Assembly: GCF_000287675.1 (NCBI RefSeq)
Contig: NZ_ALJL01000005.1
Coordinates: 20,774 to 84,773, forward strand
Direction of reading: 5' to 3'
Source: Lachnoanaerobaculum sp. ICM7
GTDB lineage: Bacteria; Bacillota; Clostridia; Lachnospirales; Lachnospiraceae
DNA: 64,000 nt
Below are positions 9,292 to 18,801 of this stretch, piece after piece. The notes under the pieces are model-generated. The model was not told the origin of the DNA and made no database searches. It worked only from the letters and a program-made list of their open reading frames with translations. The position numbers were made by a program, and so were the translations under genes. Numbering within the stretch: position 1 is the stretch's first letter; the number at the start of each line of letters is the position of its first letter.

Positions 9292-10359
9292 TTATTTTTT
9301 AACAACTGAACCGTCTTTTCTAACTACTATATCAGAGCTCTCCTCTTCAAACCCGTTCGGATTTGCTTTTTGCCATCTGAAAGAGTCTCTGCACATATCT
9401 TCAATATTTTTCTCAGCCTTCCAGCCAAGTTCTTTAAACGCAAGTGAAGGATCTGCATAACATGCAGGTACATCACCTGCTCTTCTGTCTTTGAATACAT
9501 AATTGATCTTTAAATCATTTACTTTTTCAAATGCATTTATTACATCAAGTACACTGTATCCGATACCTGTTCCAAGATTGTAAATATCCACCTTTCCGGG
9601 ATCTCTCATCATCTTTTCAAGAGCCTTCACATGTCCCTTTGCAAGGTCAACAACATGGATATAGTCTCTTACACATGTACCGTCTTTAGTATCGTAGTCG
9701 TTTCCGAATACTCCAAGGCATACAAGTTTACCTACAGCAACCTGCGTAATATAAGGTAAGAGATTGTTTGGAATTCCCTTTGGATTTTCACCGATTCTAC
9801 CTGACTCATGTGCTCCTATCGGATTGAAATATCTTAAAAGCATAACTGAGAATTTGTCATTTGCAGTATGAAGATCTGTCAAGATCTGCTCAAGCATTCC
9901 CTTTGTTCTTCCATATGGATTTGTTATAACACCAAGAGGTGCATCCTCTGTAATAGGAACTACTTTAGGATCTCCGTATACTGTTGCACTGGATGAAAAT
10001 ACTATCTTTTCCACTCCGAACTCTCTCATTACTTCACATAAAATAAGAGTTCCGGTAATATTATTGTGATAATATTCAAGCGGCTTATATACAGACTCTC
10101 CAACCGCCTTTAATCCTGCAAAATGTATAACTGCATCTATATTATTTTCTTTAAATACATTTGTAAGAGCCTTTCGGTTCAACAAATCAACCTCATAGAA
10201 ACGTAAAGACTTTCCTGTAATCTCTTCCACTCTCTTAAGTGATTCCTTTGAAGAATTTACCAAATTGTCTACTACAACCACTTCATAACCTGCATTCAAC
10301 AATTCAACACAAGTATGACTTCCGATATAACCGGCACCACCGGTAACTAATATTGCCAT
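9292..10359 (-). CDS. galE: UDP-glucose 4-epimerase
   Basis: Interconverts UDP-glucose and UDP-galactose for galactose use and surface polysaccharides. Extended SDR features: NAD-binding GGAGYIGSH (7-15), SSSATVYG (122-129) and catalytic YxxxK at Y149/K153 (NPYGRTKG). 355 residues, slightly longer than the usual 330-340, with a charged tail (ESSDIVVRKDGSVVKK). ATG 10359 follows GGAGGG. It stands apart from both neighbours by over 50 bp and is probably its own unit. Confidence 0.96.
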   Translation of the reverse strand: MAILVTGGAGYIGSHTCVELLNAGYEVVVVDNLVNSSKESLKRVEEITGKSLRFYEVDLLNRKALTNVFKENNIDAVIHFAGLKAVGESVYKPLEYYHNNITGTLILCEVMREFGVEKIVFSSSATVYGDPKVVPITEDAPLGVITNPYGRTKGMLEQILTDLHTANDKFSVMLLRYFNPIGAHESGRIGENPKGIPNNLLPYITQVAVGKLVCLGVFGNDYDTKDGTCVRDYIHVVDLAKGHVKALEKMMRDPGKVDIYNLGTGIGYSVLDVINAFEKVNDLKINYVFKDRRAGDVPACYADPSLAFKELGWKAEKNIEDMCRDSFRWQKANPNGFEEESSDIVVRKDGSVVKK

Positions 10360-10469
10360 AATCCCTCCATAATATCCGGAATATCAATAAAAACTGTTAT
10401 AAACCTATTGATTATTTAAATTTTATAATAAAATATATATTAAATCAACAAATTTTTTCAATAATATGC

Positions 10470-11648
10470 TTAATGATGGAAAAGCCTAACGCCTGTGAAT
10501 GCCATTGTTATTTTGTATTTATTACAACATTCTATAACTGCATCATCTCTTAAAGAGCCTCCCGGTTGTGCAATAAATTCCACTCCGCTTCTTTGTACTC
10601 TTTCAATATTATCACTGAACGGGAAGAATGCATCTGAACCAAGGCTTACACCATTTAGATTCTTTAGCCAATCTTTTTTTTCTTCCCTTGTAAATTCCTT
10701 CGGTTTTTGTGTAAAGATATGCTCCCACATACCGTCTGTTAAAAGTTCCTCTACACTGTTATCGCCTATATAAACATCAATAGCATTGTCCCTGTCCGCT
10801 CTTTTTATTCCTTCTTTAAAAGGAAGATTAAGCACACATTCAGCCTGCCTTAAAAACCAGTTATCCGCCTTATTTCCTGCAAGTCTTGTACAATGTATTC
10901 TTGACTGCTGCCCCGCTCCTATACCTATTGCCTGTCCGTCTTTTACATAGCAAACAGAATTTGACTGAGTATACTTTAAAATTATTAAAGATATAAGCAG
11001 ATCAAGTTTTGCACTCTCAGGCAAATCTTTGTTTTCAGTCACAATATTTTCAAGCAGGCTCATATTTATATCCAAATCATTATGTCCCTGTTCAAATGTA
11101 ATACCGAAGACCTGCTTCTTTTCCGATTTCTCCGGAATATAGTTTTCATCTATTTGAATAACATTATATTTTCCGTTCTTCTTAGACTGAAGTATTTCAA
11201 GTGCTTCATCGCTGTATCCGGGCGCTATAACACCGTCAGATACTTCTCTCTTTATAAGTATAGCGGTTTCTTTATCGCAAATATCACTGAGAGCGATAAA
11301 ATCACCGAATGATGACATTCTGTCCGCCCCTCTGGCTCTTGCATATGCACAGGCCAGAGGTGAAAGTTTTTCATCCTCCACCCAATATATCTTCTTTAAA
11401 ACATCATTAAGCATAAGTCCTATTCCCGCACCTGCAGGTGATACATGTTTAAAGCTTGTTGCGGAAGGTAAAGAGCTTATCTTTTTTAACTCTGAAACAA
11501 GTTGCCACCCGTTTAAAGCATCCAATAGATTTATATAACCCGGATTTCCGCTAAGTACCTTTATGGGAAGTTCATCACCGTTTTCCATAAAAATTTTTGC
11601 AGGTTTTTGATTAGGGTTACAACCATACTTTAAAATCAACTCTTTCAT
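10470..11648 (-). CDS. purH: Stand-alone AICAR formyltransferase (PurH C-terminal domain only)
   Basis: Formylates AICAR to FAICAR in purine synthesis, using 10-formyl-tetrahydrofolate. The protein begins directly with the transformylase fold (YGCNPNQKPAKI, residues 8-19) and carries KHVSPAG (67-73), matching the catalytic Lys-His of bifunctional PurH. The N-terminal IMP cyclohydrolase domain (about 200 residues) is absent. At 392 aa it is complete for the monofunctional type found in some Clostridia. It overlaps the purO-like gene by one base (TAATG), so the last two purine steps are encoded as a coupled pair. Confidence 0.9.
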   Translation of the reverse strand: MKELILKYGCNPNQKPAKIFMENGDELPIKVLSGNPGYINLLDALNGWQLVSELKKISSLPSATSFKHVSPAGAGIGLMLNDVLKKIYWVEDEKLSPLACAYARARGADRMSSFGDFIALSDICDKETAILIKREVSDGVIAPGYSDEALEILQSKKNGKYNVIQIDENYIPEKSEKKQVFGITFEQGHNDLDINMSLLENIVTENKDLPESAKLDLLISLIILKYTQSNSVCYVKDGQAIGIGAGQQSRIHCTRLAGNKADNWFLRQAECVLNLPFKEGIKRADRDNAIDVYIGDNSVEELLTDGMWEHIFTQKPKEFTREEKKDWLKNLNGVSLGSDAFFPFSDNIERVQRSGVEFIAQPGGSLRDDAVIECCNKYKITMAFTGVRLFHH

Positions 11649-12349
11649 TACATACCCTCCAGCTTATTCTTTATAACCTGTATATATTCACCGGTTTCCA
11701 AATTTATATACCTGACTGCCAAAGATATTTTATTTTCTGAATCAAGAGAGTTCCAAAGTTTTTCACTGAATTCATCTATATCTCCGCTTATCTGTATTTT
11801 TTTCGGTTCACCTTCAAAACTTTTTAGAGGATCCGAATTTTCTTTGTAGGTATGAATCAAAAATCCCTCACCCGGTTTCGGATTATCATAATTATAGAAA
11901 AATCTTAAAGTCTGATTTTCATCACCTTCATCACTTTTTAATATAGAAAATTTAAGTTTAAGTCTGTCTTTCAGTTCAATAAGTCCTGATATTCTTGGTG
12001 TAAAATTCGGTGCATCAGGTTCAAAAGTTCTTGTATACAGTGCATCTTCAAAGCTTTTACCGGTCTTTAGATATTCATAAATCGTGTCCGTTTGATCACC
12101 GTTTGTTACTATTACATTATTTCCAAATACTTTTACAGGAGAATAGATAATTAAAGACGGATCGTTCAGCAGACTTTCATCAAAAGCCTTTGTCCTTATA
12201 TCATCGCCATACACATCAAATATTCTGTTTCTTGAATTTACACTTCTCCCCATGATAAAGTAGGCGAAAACGACATTCTTACCGTCCTCAGACTTTCCAA
12301 GTATAATTCCTCTACCCGGATACTCTAATTTTGACAGATACTTAAACAT
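11648..12349 (-). CDS. purO: IMP cyclohydrolase, archaeal PurO type
   Basis: Closes FAICAR to IMP, the last step of de novo purine synthesis. The 233-aa sequence resembles the PurO family rather than PurH: the opening PGRGIILGKSEDGKNVVFAYFIMGRSVNSRNRIF, then DPSLIIYSP and EPDAPNFTPRISG. It sits directly before the formyltransferase that lacks a cyclohydrolase domain, which is strong contextual support. Its own start is 8 bp after the upstream permease gene, so it probably shares the ABC-module transcript. The family call is from pattern memory and would benefit from a profile search. Confidence 0.8.
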   Translation of the reverse strand: MFKYLSKLEYPGRGIILGKSEDGKNVVFAYFIMGRSVNSRNRIFDVYGDDIRTKAFDESLLNDPSLIIYSPVKVFGNNVIVTNGDQTDTIYEYLKTGKSFEDALYTRTFEPDAPNFTPRISGLIELKDRLKLKFSILKSDEGDENQTLRFFYNYDNPKPGEGFLIHTYKENSDPLKSFEGEPKKIQISGDIDEFSEKLWNSLDSENKISLAVRYINLETGEYIQVIKNKLEGM

Positions 12350-12357
12350 AAAACCTC

Positions 12358-13719
12358 CTAATCGTTTCTAAGTGCAGTTAGCGGACTTAGCTTCATTGCT
12401 CTTAAAGAAGGGAAAAAACCTGCCAGCATGCCTATAATAACTGCAAAAATAATTGCAGATATTACAAGCCATGGCGGTATTCTTGATATATTTCCGTCTA
12501 CTCCGGAAACAGCCACCGCCACGCCAAGAGCATTGATTACAATTGAAATAATAAAACTAAAAACAACTCCGGTCAAGCCTCCAATAAGTCCAATAGCGCC
12601 CGATTCTATAAGGAACATATCTCTTATTCGATTCATATCACAGCCTAAAACCTTCATAATTCCGATTTCTTTGGTTCTTTCATATATACTCATCATCATA
12701 GTATTTGCAATACCTATAGAAGCAACAAACAATGAAACTGCACCTATACCTCCAAGTACCATCTGAATCATATTTGTAGAGGCTTTACTTTGTTCAATCC
12801 ACTCCATCTGTGACTCGGCCTGAAAACCCATATCTGTTATTTGCTTTTGAACTGTCAAAACATTTTTCATATCATCCACATATATCTTGGCAGAATCATA
12901 CACCAGATACTTTAAAGGCTTACCTTTCTTTGTTGTAGGTTGATTTGGAATAGGTTTGTTTTTATAGACTTTCTTAAGCATTACTTTTAAAGCATCTATA
13001 TTACAATATATTCCGAAGCTGAAATTATTGTAACTGTCATAATCATCCATTAAAGCACCTCCCTTTACCACACCTGCAGTATCTATAATATACTTCTTTG
13101 GCGGTTTCGGTGCATTCTCTCCTCCGGCATTTGCCTTATCATAGCCTTCAGTATCAAAAATAACAAACATGGGCTTGTTGTAGTCCACATTTGGAAGTTT
13201 GTTAGTCTCATAAAATGATTCATTAGGCTTTTTAGGATTCTGAAAATCTTTAATAACAAAATTTCCATATACAAATTCAAGATTTTTCTTATCTGTAGGA
13301 ATATGACCGCTCTCAAGTTTTATTTCAGCCATATATTCTTCATTAACTCCGTTTATTTGAGTGTTTTGCATATAAGGTCCCTGCATTATAATTACATAAG
13401 TTGACAACACCGGAGATACTCCTTCAACATGCTCTATTTTCGAAAATGTTTCAATAGTATCATCCTTTATACGCAAAGGTTCCGTCTTTTTATTTGATGA
13501 ATCATCTTGTCTGTTGTATGGAACAGTAACATCTATAGCCTTTAGTGATCCCGACTGTGCTATGCTCTCTTTATTTAATTCATCAAGCCCGATACCAAGT
13601 GACAGCATTGTTACAACGGAAGCCGTACCTATAAGTACACCCAGTACTGTAAGTACAGTTCTAAGCTTTCTTCTTTTCAGGTTTGAAATACTTAATTTAA
13701 GTAAATCAAGCAGTTTCAT
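12358..13719 (-). CDS. FtsX/MacB-like ABC transporter permease
   Basis: The 453-aa protein has one N-terminal membrane helix (about 20-42), a long extracytoplasmic domain (MacB-PCD-like) and three C-terminal helices (about 320-345, 370-400, 415-440) with IGIMKVLGCDMNRIRDMFLIESGAIGL typical of FtsX permeases. This architecture couples ATP hydrolysis to work on extracytoplasmic substrates (peptides, lipids or envelope enzymes) rather than classic import. It directly abuts the NEW3 protein gene (no intergenic base) and works with the ATPase at 15468. The substrate is unknown. Confidence 0.88.
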   Translation of the reverse strand: MKLLDLLKLSISNLKRRKLRTVLTVLGVLIGTASVVTMLSLGIGLDELNKESIAQSGSLKAIDVTVPYNRQDDSSNKKTEPLRIKDDTIETFSKIEHVEGVSPVLSTYVIIMQGPYMQNTQINGVNEEYMAEIKLESGHIPTDKKNLEFVYGNFVIKDFQNPKKPNESFYETNKLPNVDYNKPMFVIFDTEGYDKANAGGENAPKPPKKYIIDTAGVVKGGALMDDYDSYNNFSFGIYCNIDALKVMLKKVYKNKPIPNQPTTKKGKPLKYLVYDSAKIYVDDMKNVLTVQKQITDMGFQAESQMEWIEQSKASTNMIQMVLGGIGAVSLFVASIGIANTMMMSIYERTKEIGIMKVLGCDMNRIRDMFLIESGAIGLIGGLTGVVFSFIISIVINALGVAVAVSGVDGNISRIPPWLVISAIIFAVIIGMLAGFFPSLRAMKLSPLTALRND

Positions 13720-15462
13720 TTACATCTGCTCCTTTTTTGATTTTCTTTTCTTCAATATCAAAGCACCTGCTATAATAACAGACGATAAACCTCCTCCAAT
13801 TATAACAGGTAAAGGATTAAATCCCCTGTTCTCTTCTTCAGGTATTTGCTGATCTGTTATATCAAAATCGGTTTCCGCCTCTTCGTTTACATTTAAGATA
13901 AAATCTCTTGTTTCCTCTGTAATATTTCCGTTTTCATCTTCATAGCTTATAGTAAGGTTTATCTTACCGTCATCTGCAGTTACGGCTTTGCCTGTCAAAT
14001 TTACATCCACATTTCCGCTCTCACCTGGCTTTACATTTCCTATATAGGCTTCATTCTCCTTTATTGAATCCGCCTTAAACTTTGCCATAAGATTATAAAG
14101 AACTACCTTTCCGGTATTATTTATCTGAAATGTAATATTTGCATCATCACCAACGCTTATACTGTCAGGGTTGATTTCAAAGCTTCCGATATTCATCCTT
14201 GCCACCTGTCTTACAGGTATATCTACACTTACCTTATCTGTTGCATTTTTATACTCAGGTGAATCATACTGCTCATTTATTGTAATTGAATATGACCTTT
14301 GATCCACGCCCGCCCTTGCACTCATCTTAAGTCTGAGCTCTGTAGTTTGATTTGCAGGCAGAGAATTCACGGCATGAGAGCTTGATCCCTGCTCCATACT
14401 GAATACCGCGCTGTCATTTGCCTTCTCCGATTCCAAAGTAAATAAAATATTGCTGGCGGCTACACTCGCAGAAGCATTCTTCATTACAATAATCAAATCA
14501 AAAGTTTCTCCGGCATATACATCCTTCGGCTCTGTTCTGTAACTGTCTACTACTATTCTTGCCTTTGTTCTGTCATTCGGATTAAACTCTCCCGGTGAAG
14601 TGGTTGTTTCATCTTTATCTTTATTTTGTATATGTACAAAAAATTGCTCTTCGGTCTTTTTTATTTCACCTTCTGTAGAGTCACGATATGTAATTTCAAG
14701 TTTTATCGGATAATAACCTGTATAGGTGTTTTTTTGTATTGCAAAACTGTAATCCAGGCTTGTAACACCGCCGCTCTCAATCTTATCAAAATGTCTGTCA
14801 TAGTTGGCATCATTTATTTCAAAAGGAAAAACCGTATTGTCCTTATCCATTATCATATGAGCCGTAACATCAAAGGCTGTAAGCTTACCCGTATTTGCAA
14901 GATTTAGACCGAAGTTTAATACATCAGGATATTTACCTCGGGGTGTTGACTGTCCTTCACCCAAAGTAAACTCCACATCCTTTACAGCTTCAGATTCACT
15001 GCTGTCGGTTGTAGCGGATTTTTGAATATAAACATTTATATATTCCTGTATACCTCTTCCACCTTCTTTGTCATCAGCCAGATAAACCGGAATACCGTAG
15101 TAACCTTCAGGAATATCTCTTCTTACTCTTGCTGAAATAGTAATACTTTTTTTCTTACCCTTACTTATCTTTCCTACATGCTTTCTGTCCGTAGTCTCGG
15201 ATGTAAGTTCAAAGGGAAATTCAATATTTTCATCTTCTTCATCATCATAGGCTATGCCTGCCCACGCATCTGCATAGTCTGAGCCTGTTTCAACATAGAA
15301 TGTTACACTCATCATTTTACCTGTTTTTCCGACAGGTATCTTATCCTGATGAAATACATTATTGCTTTCTATATTTCTTAACTTTGCAAATGATTCTACC
15401 TGCGGGATAATGACCATTAAAAGAATCATCAAAATCCCCAAAATTTTCTTTACACCGTTCAT
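13720..15462 (-). CDS. Secreted/anchored NEW3-CARDB-type protein partnering an ABC exporter
   Basis: 580 residues: signal peptide (about 1-27, ILGILMILLMVIIPQVESFA), several Ig-like beta domains of the CARDB/NEW3 type with repeated LNLANTGKLTAFDVT, FQINNTGKVVLYNLM-like stretches (about 150-530), and a C-terminal membrane helix (about 550-570, PVIIGGGLSSVIIAGALIL) with a KKRKSKK stop signal. Such proteins are often encoded between MacB-like ATPase and permease genes, as here, and probably act outside the membrane as the receptor or adaptor. A functional assignment beyond that is not possible. Confidence 0.8.
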   Translation of the reverse strand: MNGVKKILGILMILLMVIIPQVESFAKLRNIESNNVFHQDKIPVGKTGKMMSVTFYVETGSDYADAWAGIAYDDEEDENIEFPFELTSETTDRKHVGKISKGKKKSITISARVRRDIPEGYYGIPVYLADDKEGGRGIQEYINVYIQKSATTDSSESEAVKDVEFTLGEGQSTPRGKYPDVLNFGLNLANTGKLTAFDVTAHMIMDKDNTVFPFEINDANYDRHFDKIESGGVTSLDYSFAIQKNTYTGYYPIKLEITYRDSTEGEIKKTEEQFFVHIQNKDKDETTTSPGEFNPNDRTKARIVVDSYRTEPKDVYAGETFDLIIVMKNASASVAASNILFTLESEKANDSAVFSMEQGSSSHAVNSLPANQTTELRLKMSARAGVDQRSYSITINEQYDSPEYKNATDKVSVDIPVRQVARMNIGSFEINPDSISVGDDANITFQINNTGKVVLYNLMAKFKADSIKENEAYIGNVKPGESGNVDVNLTGKAVTADDGKINLTISYEDENGNITEETRDFILNVNEEAETDFDITDQQIPEEENRGFNPLPVIIGGGLSSVIIAGALILKKRKSKKEQM

Positions 15463-15467
15463 CTTAA

Positions 15468-16142
15468 CTAAACCGCCTTTCCATCTACAATCCTGATTTG
15501 TCTGTCCGCAACCTTAGCAATATCATTATCATGTGTAACCATAATAAGAGTTTGATTTTCCTCTTTTACAATCTGTTTCATCAACTCAAGCACTTCAGCC
15601 GTGGTCTTTGTATCCAGATTTCCTGTAGGCTCATCTGCAAAAATTATTTTCGGCTGCATAGCGAGTGCTCTTGCTATGCCTACTCTTTGTTGCTGACCTC
15701 CACTCATGGCATTTCCGTTTTGATATATCTGTTTTTCAAGGCCTACCAAAGTCAGATATTTCTTTGCAATTTCAACCCTTTTCTTTGCGTCAACACCTCT
15801 GAATACAAGTGGTAATGCCACATTGTCAAGTGCATTCATAGTCGGTAACAGATTATATGATTGAAAAATAAAGCCTACATTGTTTCTTCTGAATGCCACC
15901 AGTTGATTTTCTTTAAGCTTTTCAAGGTGAGTTCCGCTAATTATTATTTCACCCTTAGTCGGTTTTTCCAACCCCGCAAGCATATTAAGAAGTGTGGATT
16001 TTCCTGAACCTGACGGACCTACTATCGCCACGAACTCTCCTTTGTTTATAGTAAAGTCCAAACCGTCCAAAGCATGTACTATGTTTTCACCTGCTTTATA
16101 GAACTTATAAAGCCCTTTTACTTCAATTATTATCTCATCCAT
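15468..16142 (-). CDS. ABC transporter ATP-binding protein (LolD/MacB type)
   Basis: A 224-aa ATPase with Walker A GPSGSGKST (42-50), Q-loop FIFQSYNLLPTM, signature MSGGQQQR and Walker B IIFADEPTGNLD, closely fitting the LolD/MacB/FtsE group. I place the start at ATG 16142 (MDEIIIEVKG) because AAAGGTGA lies just upstream; an upstream in-frame start exists at 16181 but lacks a ribosome site. First gene of the module that continues through the NEW3 protein, permease, purO and purH, with gaps of 0-8 bp. Confidence 0.9.
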   Translation of the reverse strand: MDEIIIEVKGLYKFYKAGENIVHALDGLDFTINKGEFVAIVGPSGSGKSTLLNMLAGLEKPTKGEIIISGTHLEKLKENQLVAFRRNNVGFIFQSYNLLPTMNALDNVALPLVFRGVDAKKRVEIAKKYLTLVGLEKQIYQNGNAMSGGQQQRVGIARALAMQPKIIFADEPTGNLDTKTTAEVLELMKQIVKEENQTLIMVTHDNDIAKVADRQIRIVDGKAV

Positions 16143-16255
16143 TATGCTCACCTTTAATAAATACGATAATCTTCTATACACATTCTATCATAGCATATAT
16201 TTTGTATATTTATCTTTTTATTTTTAAATTATTTATGTTTTTATTAAATATAAAA

Positions 16256-16294
16256 AAGCTGACTAATAAATGTTATACAAATATCAGTCAGCTT
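16256..16294 (-). terminator. Rho-independent terminator of the clpC operon
   Basis: Minus strand AAGCTGACT ... AGTCAGCTT forms a stem (arms 16286-16294 and 16256-16264) followed by TTTTT. Confidence 0.85.
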
Positions 16295-16299
16295 TAAAA

Positions 16300-18789
16300 T
16301 TATTGGGTTACAAGTTCTTTTACTTTAGTTTTTTTAACAATAGGTTTAAATACAAGTTCTCTGTCCTTGTCCTCACCCTTGCAATCTACCTTAAGAGAGT
16401 CTCCCTGCTTTACATTTCCAAGAAGTATCTGCTCAGCCATCTTATCCTCTATCTCATTTTGCAAAGCTCGCTTTAACGGTCTTGCACCGTATTTTTTGTC
16501 ATATCCCTTATCAATCAGGAATTCCTTGGCCTTTTCGGTAAGTTTCAGATTCATCTGCATCTGTTCAGAGAGTCTGTTATTGATCTCCTTAAGCAGAATA
16601 TCTAAAATCTCCTTTAAGTTATCACGTGTAAGCTGATGGAATACAATTGTTTCATCAATTCTGTTTAAAAACTCAGGTTTAAACATCTGCTTTACTTCAT
16701 CCATAACATTGTTCTTCATTGCTGAATAGTCTTTTTCATCATCAGTATTTGAAGCAAAACCAAGATGTTTCGGCTCTACTATTCTCTGTGCTCCGGCATT
16801 TGAAGTAAGAATAATAACCGTATTCTTAAAGTCAACTGTTCTCCCGCTTGAGTCTGTAATATGTCCGTCATCAAGTACCTGTAAAAGTATATTAAATACA
16901 TCCGGATGAGCCTTTTCAATCTCATCAAAGAGTATTACAGAATAAGGGTTTCTTCTCACCTTCTCGGAGAGCTGTCCTCCCTCATCGTATCCTACATATC
17001 CCGGAGGTGATCCTACCATCTTTGAAACCGAATGCTTTTCCATGTACTCACTCATATCTACACGAATAAGTGCACTTTCAGACCCGAACATGCTGTATGC
17101 AAGTGCTTTTGAAAGTTCAGTCTTACCGACACCTGTAGGTCCTAAGAACAAAAATGAACCTATAGGTCTTTTCGGATCTTTAAGACCTACTCTGCCTCTT
17201 CTTATGGCTCTTGCTACCGCATTAACCGCTTCTTCCTGTCCAACAACTCTCTCATGTAAAACCTTCTCAAGATTATTAAGTCTTTGAGAATCGTTTTCCG
17301 TGATTTTCTTTACAGGAATTTTTGTCCAGAGTGCCACTACATCCGCAATCTCATCCTCATCTACAACAAGCTTTTTATTTCTCTTGTCTTCAATCCATTT
17401 ATCACGCAGTTTATTTTGCTTTTCTCTGAGTTTTTCCTGCTTTTCTTTTATCTCACCGGCTCTCTCAAACTCTTCGGCACTTACCGCATCCTCTTTCTCT
17501 TTTTCCATCTTTTCAATTTCGGCCTTTATTTCTTTAATCTTTTCAGGCTCCATATAATTGCTGATTCTTGTCTTGGATGCAGCCTCATCTACAAGATCTA
17601 TTGCCTTATCCGGCAAAAATCTGTCTGAGATATATCGCTTTGACAGCTTTACGGCACTTTCAATTGCTCTGTCTGTAATGGATACCGCATGATGTTCTTC
17701 ATACTTATGCTTAAGACCCAGAAGTATCTTGGTAGCATCTTCCAAAGAAGGCTCTTCAACTATTATAGGTTGGAATCTTCTCTCCAGTGCGGAGTCCTTT
17801 TCTATATGCTTTCTGTATTCATCTATAGTGGTTGCACCTATAAGCTGCAACTCACCTCTGGCAAGAAGCGGCTTTAAAATATTTGAAGCATCCACCGCTC
17901 CTTCGGCGCCTCCTGCACCGATAATAGTATGAAGCTCATCAAGGAAAAGTAATACATTTCCGGCACTTACAACTTCATTTATTACTTTCTTTATTCTTTC
18001 TTCAAATTCACCACGATATTTTGAACCTGCAATCATAGCAGGAAGATCAAGTGTCACAAGTCTTTTATCAAGCAATGTGTCAGGAACTTCCTTTGATATG
18101 ATACGCGATGCCAGTCCTTCAACTACTGCAGTTTTACCGACTCCCGGCTCACCTATAAGCACAGGATTGTTCTTGGTTCGTCTTGATAAAATCTGCATAA
18201 CTCTGTTTGTCTCATTATCTCTTCCGATAACCGGATCAAGTTTTCCTATTCTTGCAAATTCTGTAAGATCTCTGGAATATTTATCAAGTGTAGGGGTTGC
18301 AAGCGAATTTGACCTGTTGCTCGTCTTCTCATAGTTTTCTTTTCGCTCAGTCTCTTCCCCCATTGCAGATAAAATCTCCATATATAGTTTTTGAATATTA
18401 ATATTCATTGTCAAAAGGAGCTTATGAGCGATACATGCACTGTCCTTTATTATTGCAATCAAAATATGTTCCGTACCGATAAGTGCAGATTTATACCTTG
18501 TCGCTTCTCTGTATGCATTTTGTAATACACCGATTGCAAGCGGTGAATAATTTTGTCTGCTTTCTATCGCCACATTGTAATTTGAAACTATAAGTTGATC
18601 TATTAAATTTAATATTTTTTCTTCCGTTATTCCGTTTTTCTCAAGTATCTTAGCTGCAACACCGCTTCCTTCTTGTACCAGACCAAGAAGGAGATGTTCG
18701 GTGCCGACATAATTTTGCGATAATTCTTTAGCAGCCATTTCGGCATACTTAATCGCCTCCTTTGCTTGAGATGTATATCTTTCAGCCAT
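16300..18789 (-). CDS. clpC: ATP-dependent protease ATPase subunit ClpC
   Basis: Hsp100 unfoldase that feeds substrates, including arginine-phosphorylated proteins, to ClpP. The 829 residues include the double N-domain (about 1-145), AAA+ 1 with Walker A GEPGVGKT (213-220), a middle UVR-like coiled segment (EKEKEDAVSAEEFERAGEIKEKQ, about 420-450) and AAA+ 2 with GPTGVGKT. A ClpP-binding loop is expected near NRIDET-flanking regions but was not pinned. Last gene of the GntR-mcsA-mcsB-clpC operon, 12 bp after mcsB. Confidence 0.96.
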   Translation of the reverse strand: MAERYTSQAKEAIKYAEMAAKELSQNYVGTEHLLLGLVQEGSGVAAKILEKNGITEEKILNLIDQLIVSNYNVAIESRQNYSPLAIGVLQNAYREATRYKSALIGTEHILIAIIKDSACIAHKLLLTMNINIQKLYMEILSAMGEETERKENYEKTSNRSNSLATPTLDKYSRDLTEFARIGKLDPVIGRDNETNRVMQILSRRTKNNPVLIGEPGVGKTAVVEGLASRIISKEVPDTLLDKRLVTLDLPAMIAGSKYRGEFEERIKKVINEVVSAGNVLLFLDELHTIIGAGGAEGAVDASNILKPLLARGELQLIGATTIDEYRKHIEKDSALERRFQPIIVEEPSLEDATKILLGLKHKYEEHHAVSITDRAIESAVKLSKRYISDRFLPDKAIDLVDEAASKTRISNYMEPEKIKEIKAEIEKMEKEKEDAVSAEEFERAGEIKEKQEKLREKQNKLRDKWIEDKRNKKLVVDEDEIADVVALWTKIPVKKITENDSQRLNNLEKVLHERVVGQEEAVNAVARAIRRGRVGLKDPKRPIGSFLFLGPTGVGKTELSKALAYSMFGSESALIRVDMSEYMEKHSVSKMVGSPPGYVGYDEGGQLSEKVRRNPYSVILFDEIEKAHPDVFNILLQVLDDGHITDSSGRTVDFKNTVIILTSNAGAQRIVEPKHLGFASNTDDEKDYSAMKNNVMDEVKQMFKPEFLNRIDETIVFHQLTRDNLKEILDILLKEINNRLSEQMQMNLKLTEKAKEFLIDKGYDKKYGARPLKRALQNEIEDKMAEQILLGNVKQGDSLKVDCKGEDKDRELVFKPIVKKTKVKELVTQ

Positions 18790-18801
18790 TAGTTTCCCTT
18801 T

